A program made the position numbers and the translations under genes. From contig JAZDFC010000002.1 in NCBI GenBank assembly GCA_043808235.1, positions 1 to 23,693 of the forward strand: 23,693 bases of DNA, given 5' to 3'. This document shows positions 14,459 through 23,003 of the stretch, in pieces. The DNA is from JAZDFC01 sp043808235 (GTDB taxonomy: Bacteria; Bacteroidota; Ignavibacteria; Ignavibacteriales; Melioribacteraceae). The number at the start of each line of letters is the position of its first letter. Position 1 is the first letter of the stretch. The notes beneath the pieces were generated by a model. The model saw only the letters and a list, made by a program, of their open reading frames with translations, did no database searches and had not been told where the DNA came from.

Positions 14459-14806
14459 TCAGCCCGGAGGCCAAGTCATTTTTCTTCCACCAAGCAGATG
14501 CAAATGTAGATGTAAAACTTCCTGACCGCTATCTTTACCGCTATTAATAACTATACGAAATCCATTTTCTGCAATATTTTCAGCTTTGGCTATTTCGTTT
14601 GCAGCATCGAATAATTGACCCAATAAATGATTATGCTCCGGCGTTTTCACATCATTAATTGATGGAATTTCTAACTTCGGTATTACTAAAATATGAACAG
14701 GAGCTTGTGGCTTTATATCCCGAAATGCTATGACGTTCTCATTTTCGAAAACGATATCTGCAGGAATCTCACGACTAATTATTTTTGAAAATATTGTATT
14801 TCCCAT
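14459..14806 (-). CDS. HIT-family (HINT-type) nucleotide hydrolase
   Basis: HINT proteins hydrolyse adenosine 5'-phosphoramidates and related AMP adducts in the cytoplasm. The 115-residue protein is of usual length. It starts MGNTIFSKIISREIPADIV and ends with the histidine triad in GQEVLHLHLHLLGGRKM (His99, His101, His103), including the GGRxM-W ending of the HINT branch. Its ATG follows the response-regulator stop with no base between; its ribosome site GGGGAG lies inside the last codons of that gene. Cotranscription and coupled translation with the regulator are therefore near certain, but no functional link is known. Its stop touches the purD stop on the other strand. Confidence 0.93.
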   Translation of the reverse strand: MGNTIFSKIISREIPADIVFENENVIAFRDIKPQAPVHILVIPKLEIPSINDVKTPEHNHLLGQLFDAANEIAKAENIAENGFRIVINSGKDSGQEVLHLHLHLLGGRKMTWPPG

Positions 14807-16162
14807 TTATCTCCCCTTATCAATTTCATATTTTTTCATTTTACTATAAAGGTGACTTCTCTGTATTTCTAAAATTTCAGAGGTTTTACTAATATTCCAA
14901 TTGTTTGCTTCTAACTGCTTTAGAATAAATGCTTTCTCGGCTTTCTCTTTAAATTGTTGGAAGGAATTGGAAACATCAAGAATGTCATTAATTTTTGAAC
15001 TCGTGGCAGGTAAAAACAGTAAAACATCTTTTTCGGTTATTTCATTTTCGGTAGTCATAATTATTATACGTTCGATAAAATTTCGTAACTCACGAATGTT
15101 TCCTGTCCATTCAAAAGATTTTAACAGCTCAACAGCTCTCTTATGAAAAGATTTTAATGGGAATTTATTTTTTTCGCAAATCTGCTTAGTGAAATATTCT
15201 ACTAAAAGCGGAATATCATCTTTTCTTTCCCGCAAAGGGGGAATATGAATCGGTATTACATTTAATCTATGAAATAAATCTTCTCTAAAATTACCAAGAC
15301 TTATTTGCTCCTTCAAATCCTTATTCGTAGCAGCAATTATTCTGACGTCAACTTTTATTTTTTTATTTCCGCCAACTCGTTCAATTTGACCATCTTCGAT
15401 AGCTCTAAGTACTTTTGCTTGCGCCTGCAAGCTCATATCTCCAATTTCATCCAGGAAGAGCGTACTTTTATCGGCAAGTTCAAACTTTCCAATTCTCTGG
15501 TTTGCTGCTCCGGTGAATGATCCTTTTTCATGACCAAACAATTCAGACTCAATGAGCTCATTTGGGATTGCTGCACAATTAACCTCGATCATTTCATTTT
15601 TAACACGAATACTTCTTTTGTGTAATTCACGTGCTATCAATTCTTTCCCAGTGCCGTTGTCACCGGTAATTAATATTCTAACATCGGTTTTTGCAACTAT
15701 CTCAACTGTATCCAAAATGCTTTTAATTGATGAGCTAATCCCTATAATTGTATCGGAATACGAAACAGTCTTCTTTAATTCTTCATTTTCACGTTCTAAA
15801 AGAGAATGTTTGACTGCATTTCGAATGGTTATGAGTAATTTTTCTCGATCAATAGGTTTCTCTATAAAATCAAATGCACCTAGTTTAGTTGCTTTGACAG
15901 CATTTTCAAGATTACTATGAGCAGATATAATAATAACTGATGAGTTGAGTGAATTAGTTGAGATATAATTCAATAGTTCGAAACCATTCATCTCAGGCAT
16001 TTGGATATCAAGTAGAATTGCATCAAATCTTACATTGGTAATAATTTCTTTTGCTTCAAGAGGATTAGTTGTGGAATCAACAGAATAATTTTCATATTCA
16101 AGAATCATCTTGAGACTTTCACATATTTGGATCTCATCATCAACAACGAATATTTTACTCAT
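14807..16162 (-). CDS. NtrC-family sigma-54-dependent response regulator
   Basis: This 451-residue activator has three parts. The receiver domain (1-120) has acidic D8/D9, phospho-acceptor D52, S80 and K102. The AAA+ domain (about 135-370) has Walker A GDNGTGKE (167-174), the sigma-54 contact loop GSFTGA (214-219), Walker B TLFLDEIGD (234-242) and FREDLFHRLNV (292-302). A Fis-type helix-turn-helix (about 415-451, NWNISKTSEILEIQRSHLY) binds DNA. The GAFTGA loop carries Ser in place of the first Ala, a tolerated variant. It should activate sigma-54 promoters when phosphorylated. No sensor kinase is adjacent, so it is an orphan within this window. A candidate promoter lies at 16243-16273; the nearest AGGAG is rather far (14 bases) from the ATG. 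Confidence 0.95.
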   Translation of the reverse strand: MSKIFVVDDEIQICESLKMILEYENYSVDSTTNPLEAKEIITNVRFDAILLDIQMPEMNGFELLNYISTNSLNSSVIIISAHSNLENAVKATKLGAFDFIEKPIDREKLLITIRNAVKHSLLERENEELKKTVSYSDTIIGISSSIKSILDTVEIVAKTDVRILITGDNGTGKELIARELHKRSIRVKNEMIEVNCAAIPNELIESELFGHEKGSFTGAANQRIGKFELADKSTLFLDEIGDMSLQAQAKVLRAIEDGQIERVGGNKKIKVDVRIIAATNKDLKEQISLGNFREDLFHRLNVIPIHIPPLRERKDDIPLLVEYFTKQICEKNKFPLKSFHKRAVELLKSFEWTGNIRELRNFIERIIIMTTENEITEKDVLLFLPATSSKINDILDVSNSFQQFKEKAEKAFILKQLEANNWNISKTSEILEIQRSHLYSKMKKYEIDKGR

Positions 16163-16242
16163 GACTATTGCAATAACTCCTATAATGTATATTATGTAAA
16201 CTACCGTCTTCTCTTTTGCAAAGAAAACAAATCATTCATCGA

Positions 16243-16273
16243 AAAATATAATCCCTAAATTCGTACCCACAAA
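16243..16273 (-). promoter_or_regulatory. Candidate promoter for the response regulator-HIT pair
   Basis: On the minus strand TTTG (16273-16270), a 19-base spacer and TATATTTT (16250-16243) nearly match TTTG...TAnnTTTG, with one mismatch in the last base. It lies in the 140-base gap between the lipid kinase and the regulator, about 80 bases before the regulator ATG. AT-rich DNA makes chance matches common. I saw no convincing sigma-54 site in the gap. Confidence 0.3.
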
Positions 16274-16302
16274 GTCTATTTATATTCTATTCAAAAACCT
16301 AT

Positions 16303-17247
16303 TTATTTATTCTGAGTACAAAGATTATTTTTAATAATGATTTTTATATTAGTCTCTAAGCTTTTTATTCTAGCAAATATAACTTTTGTAGATATTATTT
16401 CACCATCAGTATGTATAAAATAAGGATTTTCTATTTCTATTTCAGCATGCTGAAAATATTTCAAAGTTACTTCTTTTACGGTCTCGATTTTATTAAATAT
16501 TGCCATCGGTAAAGACCGTATTAACTTAAACCTTTTTACAAAATCGATAAAGCAAATTTCAAAGGTTTGAGAATCGATTTCAGCATGAGGAGTAAGATAA
16601 AATCCGCCACCACTTGTTTTACCATTTCCTATTGCAATTAATAGTTTCTTTCCTTCAATCAATTGATTGTCAATTTTCGCGGAAATATTTATGGGCTGAT
16701 AATGAATTACTGCTTTCAGTATAGCATAGATATATGAAAATATTCCACTAAGAACTTTATTGGATTGATTTAAATGAGCCACGAAAGCATCAAATCCAAT
16801 TCCAAGGGAATTTATAAATCGATGTTCAACCAAATTATCATTGGACCAACCATCTTCTTGATATTGAATTAAACCAATTTTAAAATTCTTAGTTGACTTT
16901 TCCTTATTTAAAATAAGATTAAGATTCTCAGCAATATCTTTGGAAATATGTAAATTAAGCGCAAAATCATTTCCGGAACCGACAGGGATTACTCCAAGAT
17001 TAATTCCTGAAAATAAATCTATTCCGTTTATTATTTCATTTAATGTGCCATCGCCGCCAACCGAGATAATATTATCAAATCCTTTTGATTCAGAAGCAGC
17101 AAGTTCACGAGCGTGTCCCCGATACTTAGTTTCCGAGATTTTATATCTGATATCTTTTCCTACCAAGTGACTCTTGATTTGTTTAAGAGCTCTTGAGCCA
17201 TTTCCTTTTCCAGCAATCGGATTAACAATAAAATGAAAACTATTCAT
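16303..17247 (-). CDS. Diacylglycerol kinase-family lipid kinase (YegS/DgkB-like)
   Basis: This 314-residue protein belongs to the soluble diacylglycerol/sphingosine-type kinase family, which phosphorylates lipid hydroxyls with ATP at the membrane face. Seen are the N-terminal FIVNPIAGKGNGS (6-18), the nucleotide-binding GGDGTLNEIINGI (64-76), PVGSGNDFA (88-96) and, in the C-terminal beta domain, INSLGIGFDAFVA and AIGNGKTSGGGFYLTP. The exact lipid is not readable; DgkB-type recycling of diacylglycerol to phosphatidate would feed CDP-diacylglycerol formation and so the phosphatidyltransferase two genes upstream. It starts 17 bases after ftsY with no visible ribosome site, and is the last gene of the purF run. 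The 140-base gap follows. Confidence 0.9.
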   Translation of the reverse strand: MNSFHFIVNPIAGKGNGSRALKQIKSHLVGKDIRYKISETKYRGHARELAASESKGFDNIISVGGDGTLNEIINGIDLFSGINLGVIPVGSGNDFALNLHISKDIAENLNLILNKEKSTKNFKIGLIQYQEDGWSNDNLVEHRFINSLGIGFDAFVAHLNQSNKVLSGIFSYIYAILKAVIHYQPINISAKIDNQLIEGKKLLIAIGNGKTSGGGFYLTPHAEIDSQTFEICFIDFVKRFKLIRSLPMAIFNKIETVKEVTLKYFQHAEIEIENPYFIHTDGEIISTKVIFARIKSLETNIKIIIKNNLCTQNK

Positions 17248-17264
17248 TAGAGTTTAATAAAAAA

Positions 17265-18206
17265 TTAGTTACTAAATAATGCATTAACGTACTCTGTAGG
17301 ATCAAAGGTTTGCAGATCCTCGATTCCCTCACCTACTCCAATATACCGGACTGGAATCTTTAATTCTGATGAGATTTGAAAAAGTGCTCCACCTTTTGCA
17401 GTGCCATCTAATTTGGTAACTATCAGTCCTGTTAAATCAGTATACTTGGAAAACTCACGAGCCTGGATGATTGCATTCTGTCCATTGTTTCCGTCAACTA
17501 CTAATAGTACTTCATTTGGTGCGTAATCAAGAATTTTGCTTGCTACTTTTTTAATTTTTTTTAGTTCATCCATTAAATTTATTTTTGTATGAAGCCTTCC
17601 GGCTGTATCAATTAAAACAACATCAATTTTTCTTTTTAATGCTTCTTCTAGTGTATCATAAACAACTGATGAGGGATCTGTACCCGATGATTTTTGAATA
17701 AGTTCTACTCCCGCTCTTTTAGCCCAAATCTCAAGTTGCTCATTTGCAGCAGCTCTAAATGTATCAGCTGCTCCAATTATCACATTCAGACCAGCATTTT
17801 TATAATTATGTGCTAATTTCCCAATTGTTGTTGTTTTTCCAGCGCCATTAATGCCCACAATTAATATAACTGTTGGTTTGAATTTAGCAAATATTTCAAA
17901 CTCTGAAGAACTACTTTTTTGTGACAATAGGATTTTTGTTAATTCCTCCTTCAAAGTTTGAAGAACTGATTCTTTATCTCTACCCTGTTCTTTTTTAAGC
18001 GATATTCTTGTTTGTTCGATAATTCTATTCACGATATCAAAACCAATGTCACCGGAGATTAAGATTTCTTCCAACTCATCGAGGACACTTTCATCTATAA
18101 CTGCCTTACCGCTTAATGTTTCTGATATTCTATTAAAAATTTTATCACGCGTTTTTGAAAGACCGTTTTTTAATTTTTCATAATTTATGTTTTTAAAAAG
18201 TTTCAT
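17265..18206 (-). CDS. ftsY: Signal recognition particle receptor FtsY
   Basis: FtsY is the membrane-associated GTPase that receives SRP-ribosome complexes for cotranslational membrane insertion. The ATG at 18206 gives 313 residues; a longer reading to 18251 only runs into the upstream gene. The N domain covers about 10-95. The G domain has the P-loop GINGAGKTTT (118-127), DTFRAAANEQL (148-158), DTAGR (200-204) and TKLDGTAKGG (264-273). It ends VGEGIEDLQTFDPTEYV, the usual FtsY tail. The acidic A domain of E. coli FtsY is absent, leaving the N-G core with a short basic N-terminus (KLFKNINYEKLK) that could bind lipid. It overlaps the upstream phosphatidyltransferase by 14 bases and precedes the lipid kinase by 17. 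Confidence 0.97.
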   Translation of the reverse strand: MKLFKNINYEKLKNGLSKTRDKIFNRISETLSGKAVIDESVLDELEEILISGDIGFDIVNRIIEQTRISLKKEQGRDKESVLQTLKEELTKILLSQKSSSSEFEIFAKFKPTVILIVGINGAGKTTTIGKLAHNYKNAGLNVIIGAADTFRAAANEQLEIWAKRAGVELIQKSSGTDPSSVVYDTLEEALKRKIDVVLIDTAGRLHTKINLMDELKKIKKVASKILDYAPNEVLLVVDGNNGQNAIIQAREFSKYTDLTGLIVTKLDGTAKGGALFQISSELKIPVRYIGVGEGIEDLQTFDPTEYVNALFSN

Positions 18207-18768
18207 CTTTATTCCATTTAATAACATCAAATGCGCGAATTGAATAACCAATTACAGAAGCAAAACTCATGATCAAACTTAAATAGAGAGTTAATGTATA
18301 GTACCATTGATCTTCTTGAACTCCGAGAGTTACAACTATCAAAAAAATCCCAATTGATGTGACGGTCAATTTTCCTAATAAATTGGAGGGTAACACTCTC
18401 CCGATTTTTTTACTTATAAGTATTCCTCCTGTAAATATTAGAACGTCCCGCATAATTATTATCCAGAAATAATAATCCGGGATTTCGGAGATTAAGTACA
18501 TTTTAAACACAACAATTCCAACACAAATCTTATCAGCAAGCGGATCTATTATTTTTCCAAATTCACTAATTTGGTTCAATTTGCGAGCTAAATATCCATC
18601 TAATAAATCGGAAACGTACCCGATAAAATAGAACCCAATTAATAATAGTCTATACGAATAGTCGATATGAATGTAATCCAAAAGAAAGAAGATAGGTATG
18701 CCAAGTAATAATCTAAAAAAACTAATGTAGTTTGAAATAGTATTTATTTCTGAGAATTTTAATTTCAT
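18193..18768 (-). CDS. CDP-alcohol phosphatidyltransferase family protein (second copy)
   Basis: This 191-residue membrane protein has the complete family motif D54-LL-D57-G58-YL-A61-R62, eight residues, G71-KII-D75-PLA-D79. Hydrophobic helices lie around 12-30, 40-55, 80-95, 100-120 and 130-180. It transfers a phosphatidyl group from CDP-diacylglycerol to an alcohol. The acceptor is uncertain: with pgsA-pgpA already paired at 4641-5679, this one could be a second PgsA-like enzyme or make another phospholipid. Its start overlaps the protease stop by ATGA and its end overlaps ftsY, so it is firmly inside the same transcript. Confidence 0.85.
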   Translation of the reverse strand: MKLKFSEINTISNYISFFRLLLGIPIFFLLDYIHIDYSYRLLLIGFYFIGYVSDLLDGYLARKLNQISEFGKIIDPLADKICVGIVVFKMYLISEIPDYYFWIIIMRDVLIFTGGILISKKIGRVLPSNLLGKLTVTSIGIFLIVVTLGVQEDQWYYTLTLYLSLIMSFASVIGYSIRAFDVIKWNKDETF

Positions 18769-21700
18769 TTTATTACAGCTAATTTTTTTATTATTTCTTC
18801 AAGTTTATTGCCATCCTCGTCAAAGGAAGTTACCCGGTACAAATAGATTCCACTCCCAATCATATTTCCAAACTCATCTCTCAAATCCCAATCAGTACCT
18901 CCGTTACCATCATTTTCCGAAAGTGTTTTTATCTTTTTACCATTGATCGTAAAAATAATGATCTCAGCATATTTTGTAAGGTTAGCAAAAGTAATTTTAT
19001 CTTGTAAAGAACAATTGACTGGATTCGGATAGACAAAAATATCAGCTAAATTTTTCGAATGCGAACTGAGAACAATTACACTTCCGGCTCCATTGTTAAC
19101 TAAAATCTTGCCCGAAATATCGGAAGAATAAACATCAAAAATATTCAAAATATATTCTTTACCGATTGAACCTACAGGATTTTCCAAAGTGAGACAAATA
19201 ACTTTTGGATCATCCGAATCAAATTCTGTGACTTTTACTTTGTTTTCAGGATTAAAAGAATAGTTTTCTTTATCCTGAAATGATGTAGGATCTAAATCCA
19301 AATTAAATGCAATCTTAACCTTGTAAGGATTCACAATCTCAAAATAAGAGATGAAAAATTCCTTTTCAGCAGGCGTTATCATAACTGTAAAATATAATGT
19401 ATCTCTTTGAATCGGTGAATTATAATAGTCTTTCAATCCATCAATAATTAATTGAGAATTTCCGTTTTCAAAATCTGTATCAAAATTTAAAAGATAGGAA
19501 TATTCTGAAGCTGCAAGTACTGTCCGAGGGACATCCCCAGTGGAAAGCTTGAATGCTTCAATATTTTCAACAGATTTTCTGATTTTTTCTGAGAATGTAA
19601 TCTGAATGTTTTTATTCCCAACATTTTTAACATCGACTGCATGAGCTGGCTTATGGGCATAAATAGGCATGGTTTTACTTTGCACTGATAAATGATTTTC
19701 AAAAGAATTATCAGAAGCCGCGATGCTATAATAATACCATTCATTAGTCTCATAGACGGTATCAATATATTTGTTTGAATTGGTCGAGTCGTAAAGAATA
19801 GACGATCCGTTTTTATCTTGTCGATAAATAAAATATTGTGGAGAATCACCGTTCCAAGCTAAAAATATTGTTGTACTGTCAATACTATATCCCGATAAAT
19901 TTGAAGGTGCATTTGGCTTATTTATGTTTGCAAATTCATAGAAGAATATTTTATCTATCTTTGGAAGAGCTATTTCACTGATGCCATTCTGATTTAGATC
20001 GCCAATAAATATACTTTTGTAAGATTCATTTAATTCCCAGTTTGTATTTTCATCATAATGGATAACAACGTTGTCAGCATTTACTCTTTTTATGATATAC
20101 GTGTATGGAAAAGCCAATACTATCAATTCATCGGTGCCATCATAGTCAATATCGGCGAAACGAATACAACTTCCTCCTTTAGCAAACTGTTGCGGTAAAA
20201 ATGAAGCCGAAGGATCAATAAATGCAGTGGAATAAATTATATTCAGAGAATCACCGAGAAAATTAAATACAATTAATAAATTGAAAGGCGCAATATTTAA
20301 TTCATCAGTTGACTTAAGTAAAACTCCTATTTCTTTTTCACCATTGCCATCATAATCCCCCGAAGTAATTAATCCGTTCTCTCCGGAAAAGTAGGTTTTT
20401 AAAACTTCCCCGTTGGAGTAAGTGTCTATTCCATCTATATTAAAACTTATTATATCCCCTTCTCTATCAACGGTCCATATCTTCTCTTTATTTGTTCCGC
20501 CAATTTTATCGATGATTAAATTTGGTTGACCGAAAACATTTTGGGAGCCAAAAATACCCGAATCATCCGACGTAGAAAAATTTGACAATTGACTTTCCAG
20601 AACTAATTCTGAATTCTGATTCATTTCTCTAACATCAAGAATTCTATCATCTTTATTGATAGAAATTATTTCAGTAAAACCATCGCCATCAATATCTCCA
20701 GCATAGGCAGGCCAAAAATTACCCGTCGTATCAGAATAAGTGTTCGTGAATTTGGAAGATACACTATCATTCTGCTCATCAATATAACCGTTCCTCGAAT
20801 ATAAATTCAATAATTCAATTCTCCCGTTATTATTGAAATCGCCAATAGACTTTGGTCTTCGGTTTATCAAAGAATCTATTTTAATAAAATCATTACCGTT
20901 AAGTGTGAATAAAAATGAGTAATATCCATTATCATTCGAGTAATTAGCAAATATCTGGTTCATGCTTTGAGAGGATATTTCTACAGCTTCGGGATATATT
21001 CTCCCTGGTGAAAGCGAATACATTAATTTATTATAAGGCGCACTTGTAAAATTACTATAAGTAGTGACTTCAAAAAACGAATCATTGTCTTTTATGCTGG
21101 ATATCAATCCGGCTTGATTTACCACCTGAAAAAATACCTCGTATGTTACATCAGATTGAATTATATACTTGGGCACAAATCCAAAATGCTGCTGACTAAA
21201 AAATTTATTATTTATTGTAAATCCATCAAGTGAGATTTTATTGAAATCTGACATTCCTTTTTTTCTATAAAATAAATTAACCACTGATTTTTCATTCGTA
21301 AATATCGAAGCGAATATGGTTGAGGTCTCACCATAAAATGCTGTTCCCAAATTTATCAGATATGAATTAGCAGCTGTATGATCAATGTAAAAGTTCACCC
21401 GTTCTTCTAAAGTTTGCCCACTTGTTAATTGGAGAGATAATCGCAATGTGTAGGATGTATCAACTAAATTATTAACATAGAGAGTATAGATCTTTTCATT
21501 TGAAACTTGATACGGGTAATTACTAATTAGCGTATTCCATCCATCCGGATTTAATCCAATACCATAATACAATGAATATCCCTTAAATAACGGTGAAAGA
21601 ATCGTTGCAACAATATCAATACTTGAGTTATCAGTAGCAAAATCTTGAATTGGTGAAATAAAATCTACAACTGAAGGGGCACCAATCCCTAATGCTTGTG

Positions 21701-23003
21701 CAATATTTAATCTTCCTGCGCCGCTTTTTATATCCCAACCTGGACTCTCAATATCATCACATGTAGTTTTTAAGATTTGCTTGATCTCATCATTCTTTAA
21801 TGCCAAATTTTTTGACAATAAAAGAGCAGCCGCGCTGGTTACAAAAGGAGCAGAAGCAGATGTTCCGCTAATTGGTTTATATGATTCACTTAAATCAGTT
21901 GTCATTATTTCGACACCCGGAGCAACAAGATCTATTGTTGAGCCATAATTCGAAAAAGAGGCTAAAAAATCATTTTGAGTAGTAGCTCCAACGCTGATCA
22001 CTCCCGGATAACTGGAAGGATAATGTGGTAATTGAGATGAAGTATTCCCCGCACTTCCTATAAATATTACACCTTTTGTATAACCATAGTCTATAACATC
22101 TTTTAATACTTGAGAATAACTATCATCACCAAAACTCATATTTATTACTTTAACACCGATATCTATTGCATATAATATGGCTGCAGCGACATCATCTTCT
22201 TCACCTTCTCCATTTTTATCAAACGCACGTAGATTTAGAAGTTGACAATTTGGGGCAATACCAGTGATACCATATAAATTATTAAACTCTGCTCCGATTA
22301 TTCCTGCTACACCAGTTCCATGACCAGATTCATCCGCAGGGAAATTATCCCACCCCAAATTATCTCCAAATGTTGGATCAATTGGAAAGCCTTCCCTATC
22401 AGTAAAATCCCATCCTCTAAAATCATCAATAAAACCGTTATTATCATCATCAACAGCATTGTTTCTTTTTTCTAATCCATTTGTATCGAGTCCCATTTCA
22501 CCATAATTAACATAGATCTGATTGGTTAAATCCGGATGAGTATCTTCGATTCCAGTATCAATAATACCAATAATCAGATTGGGATCACCTCTACTATATT
22601 TCCATGATTCAAACGTATTAGTCTTTTCCAATCCCCATTGCATACTCAGTAAGCTATCATTTGAAAAAGAATCGGTTTTATATGTATTGATGTCTTGAGA
22701 ATATTCAAGTACACCCTTTGAAAATACTTCATTAATAAATGATTCTTTTGTGATTGAATCAGAGCATGTTATAAGAAATATTCCTAAATCATTTTCAATA
22801 TTACTATAGCTAAGAGGTTTTAATATAATATAATTACTAGATTTATTATAAGTATTGTAGGAAATATTTATCTGGTTTATTGAATTGCTAATTACCGATA
22901 AATTTATATCAACAGGCTTTTTAATTTTTATAAAAAAAGAAATCTGAGAAAAAGTAAAACTGATTGGAGTTAGAAGAAGGAGAAAAATGAATCTAAATTT
23001 CAT
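18765..23003 (-). CDS. Giant secreted S8 (subtilisin-like) protease with FG-GAP repeats and T9SS sorting domain
   Basis: The ATG at 23003 gives 1412 residues starting with a clean signal peptide (KFRFIFLLLLTPISFTFSQ); in-frame ATGs at 23009 and 23030 would place polar residues first. A propeptide-like region (about 20-120) precedes the peptidase domain (about 130-440). Its triad is D149 (IIDTGIEDTHPDL), H228 (SGHGTGVAG) and S382 (SGTSASAP), with oxyanion N320. After a beta-rich linker, residues about 720-1015 hold at least five FG-GAP/EF-like calcium loops (DFNNNGRIE, DIDGDGFTE, DYDGNGEKE, DIDYDGTDE, DLNQNGISE). A fibronectin III-like domain (about 1030-1115) and Ig-like segments follow. The last 90 residues (FVYPNP ... 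GSGIYLYRV) are a T9SS type A sorting domain. The protein should cross the outer membrane. It overlaps purF by 11 bases. Confidence 0.92.
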   Translation of the reverse strand: MKFRFIFLLLLTPISFTFSQISFFIKIKKPVDINLSVISNSINQINISYNTYNKSSNYIILKPLSYSNIENDLGIFLITCSDSITKESFINEVFSKGVLEYSQDINTYKTDSFSNDSLLSMQWGLEKTNTFESWKYSRGDPNLIIGIIDTGIEDTHPDLTNQIYVNYGEMGLDTNGLEKRNNAVDDDNNGFIDDFRGWDFTDREGFPIDPTFGDNLGWDNFPADESGHGTGVAGIIGAEFNNLYGITGIAPNCQLLNLRAFDKNGEGEEDDVAAAILYAIDIGVKVINMSFGDDSYSQVLKDVIDYGYTKGVIFIGSAGNTSSQLPHYPSSYPGVISVGATTQNDFLASFSNYGSTIDLVAPGVEIMTTDLSESYKPISGTSASAPFVTSAAALLLSKNLALKNDEIKQILKTTCDDIESPGWDIKSGAGRLNIAQALGIGAPSVVDFISPIQDFATDNSSIDIVATILSPLFKGYSLYYGIGLNPDGWNTLISNYPYQVSNEKIYTLYVNNLVDTSYTLRLSLQLTSGQTLEERVNFYIDHTAANSYLINLGTAFYGETSTIFASIFTNEKSVVNLFYRKKGMSDFNKISLDGFTINNKFFSQQHFGFVPKYIIQSDVTYEVFFQVVNQAGLISSIKDNDSFFEVTTYSNFTSAPYNKLMYSLSPGRIYPEAVEISSQSMNQIFANYSNDNGYYSFLFTLNGNDFIKIDSLINRRPKSIGDFNNNGRIELLNLYSRNGYIDEQNDSVSSKFTNTYSDTTGNFWPAYAGDIDGDGFTEIISINKDDRILDVREMNQNSELVLESQLSNFSTSDDSGIFGSQNVFGQPNLIIDKIGGTNKEKIWTVDREGDIISFNIDGIDTYSNGEVLKTYFSGENGLITSGDYDGNGEKEIGVLLKSTDELNIAPFNLLIVFNFLGDSLNIIYSTAFIDPSASFLPQQFAKGGSCIRFADIDYDGTDELIVLAFPYTYIIKRVNADNVVIHYDENTNWELNESYKSIFIGDLNQNGISEIALPKIDKIFFYEFANINKPNAPSNLSGYSIDSTTIFLAWNGDSPQYFIYRQDKNGSSILYDSTNSNKYIDTVYETNEWYYYSIAASDNSFENHLSVQSKTMPIYAHKPAHAVDVKNVGNKNIQITFSEKIRKSVENIEAFKLSTGDVPRTVLAASEYSYLLNFDTDFENGNSQLIIDGLKDYYNSPIQRDTLYFTVMITPAEKEFFISYFEIVNPYKVKIAFNLDLDPTSFQDKENYSFNPENKVKVTEFDSDDPKVICLTLENPVGSIGKEYILNIFDVYSSDISGKILVNNGAGSVIVLSSHSKNLADIFVYPNPVNCSLQDKITFANLTKYAEIIIFTINGKKIKTLSENDGNGGTDWDLRDEFGNMIGSGIYLYRVTSFDEDGNKLEEIIKKLAVIK

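Noticed and set aside
14901..15920. Plus-strand frames of 71-122 codons opposite the response regulator
   Set aside because: They are antisense to a complete three-domain regulator and show no family features.
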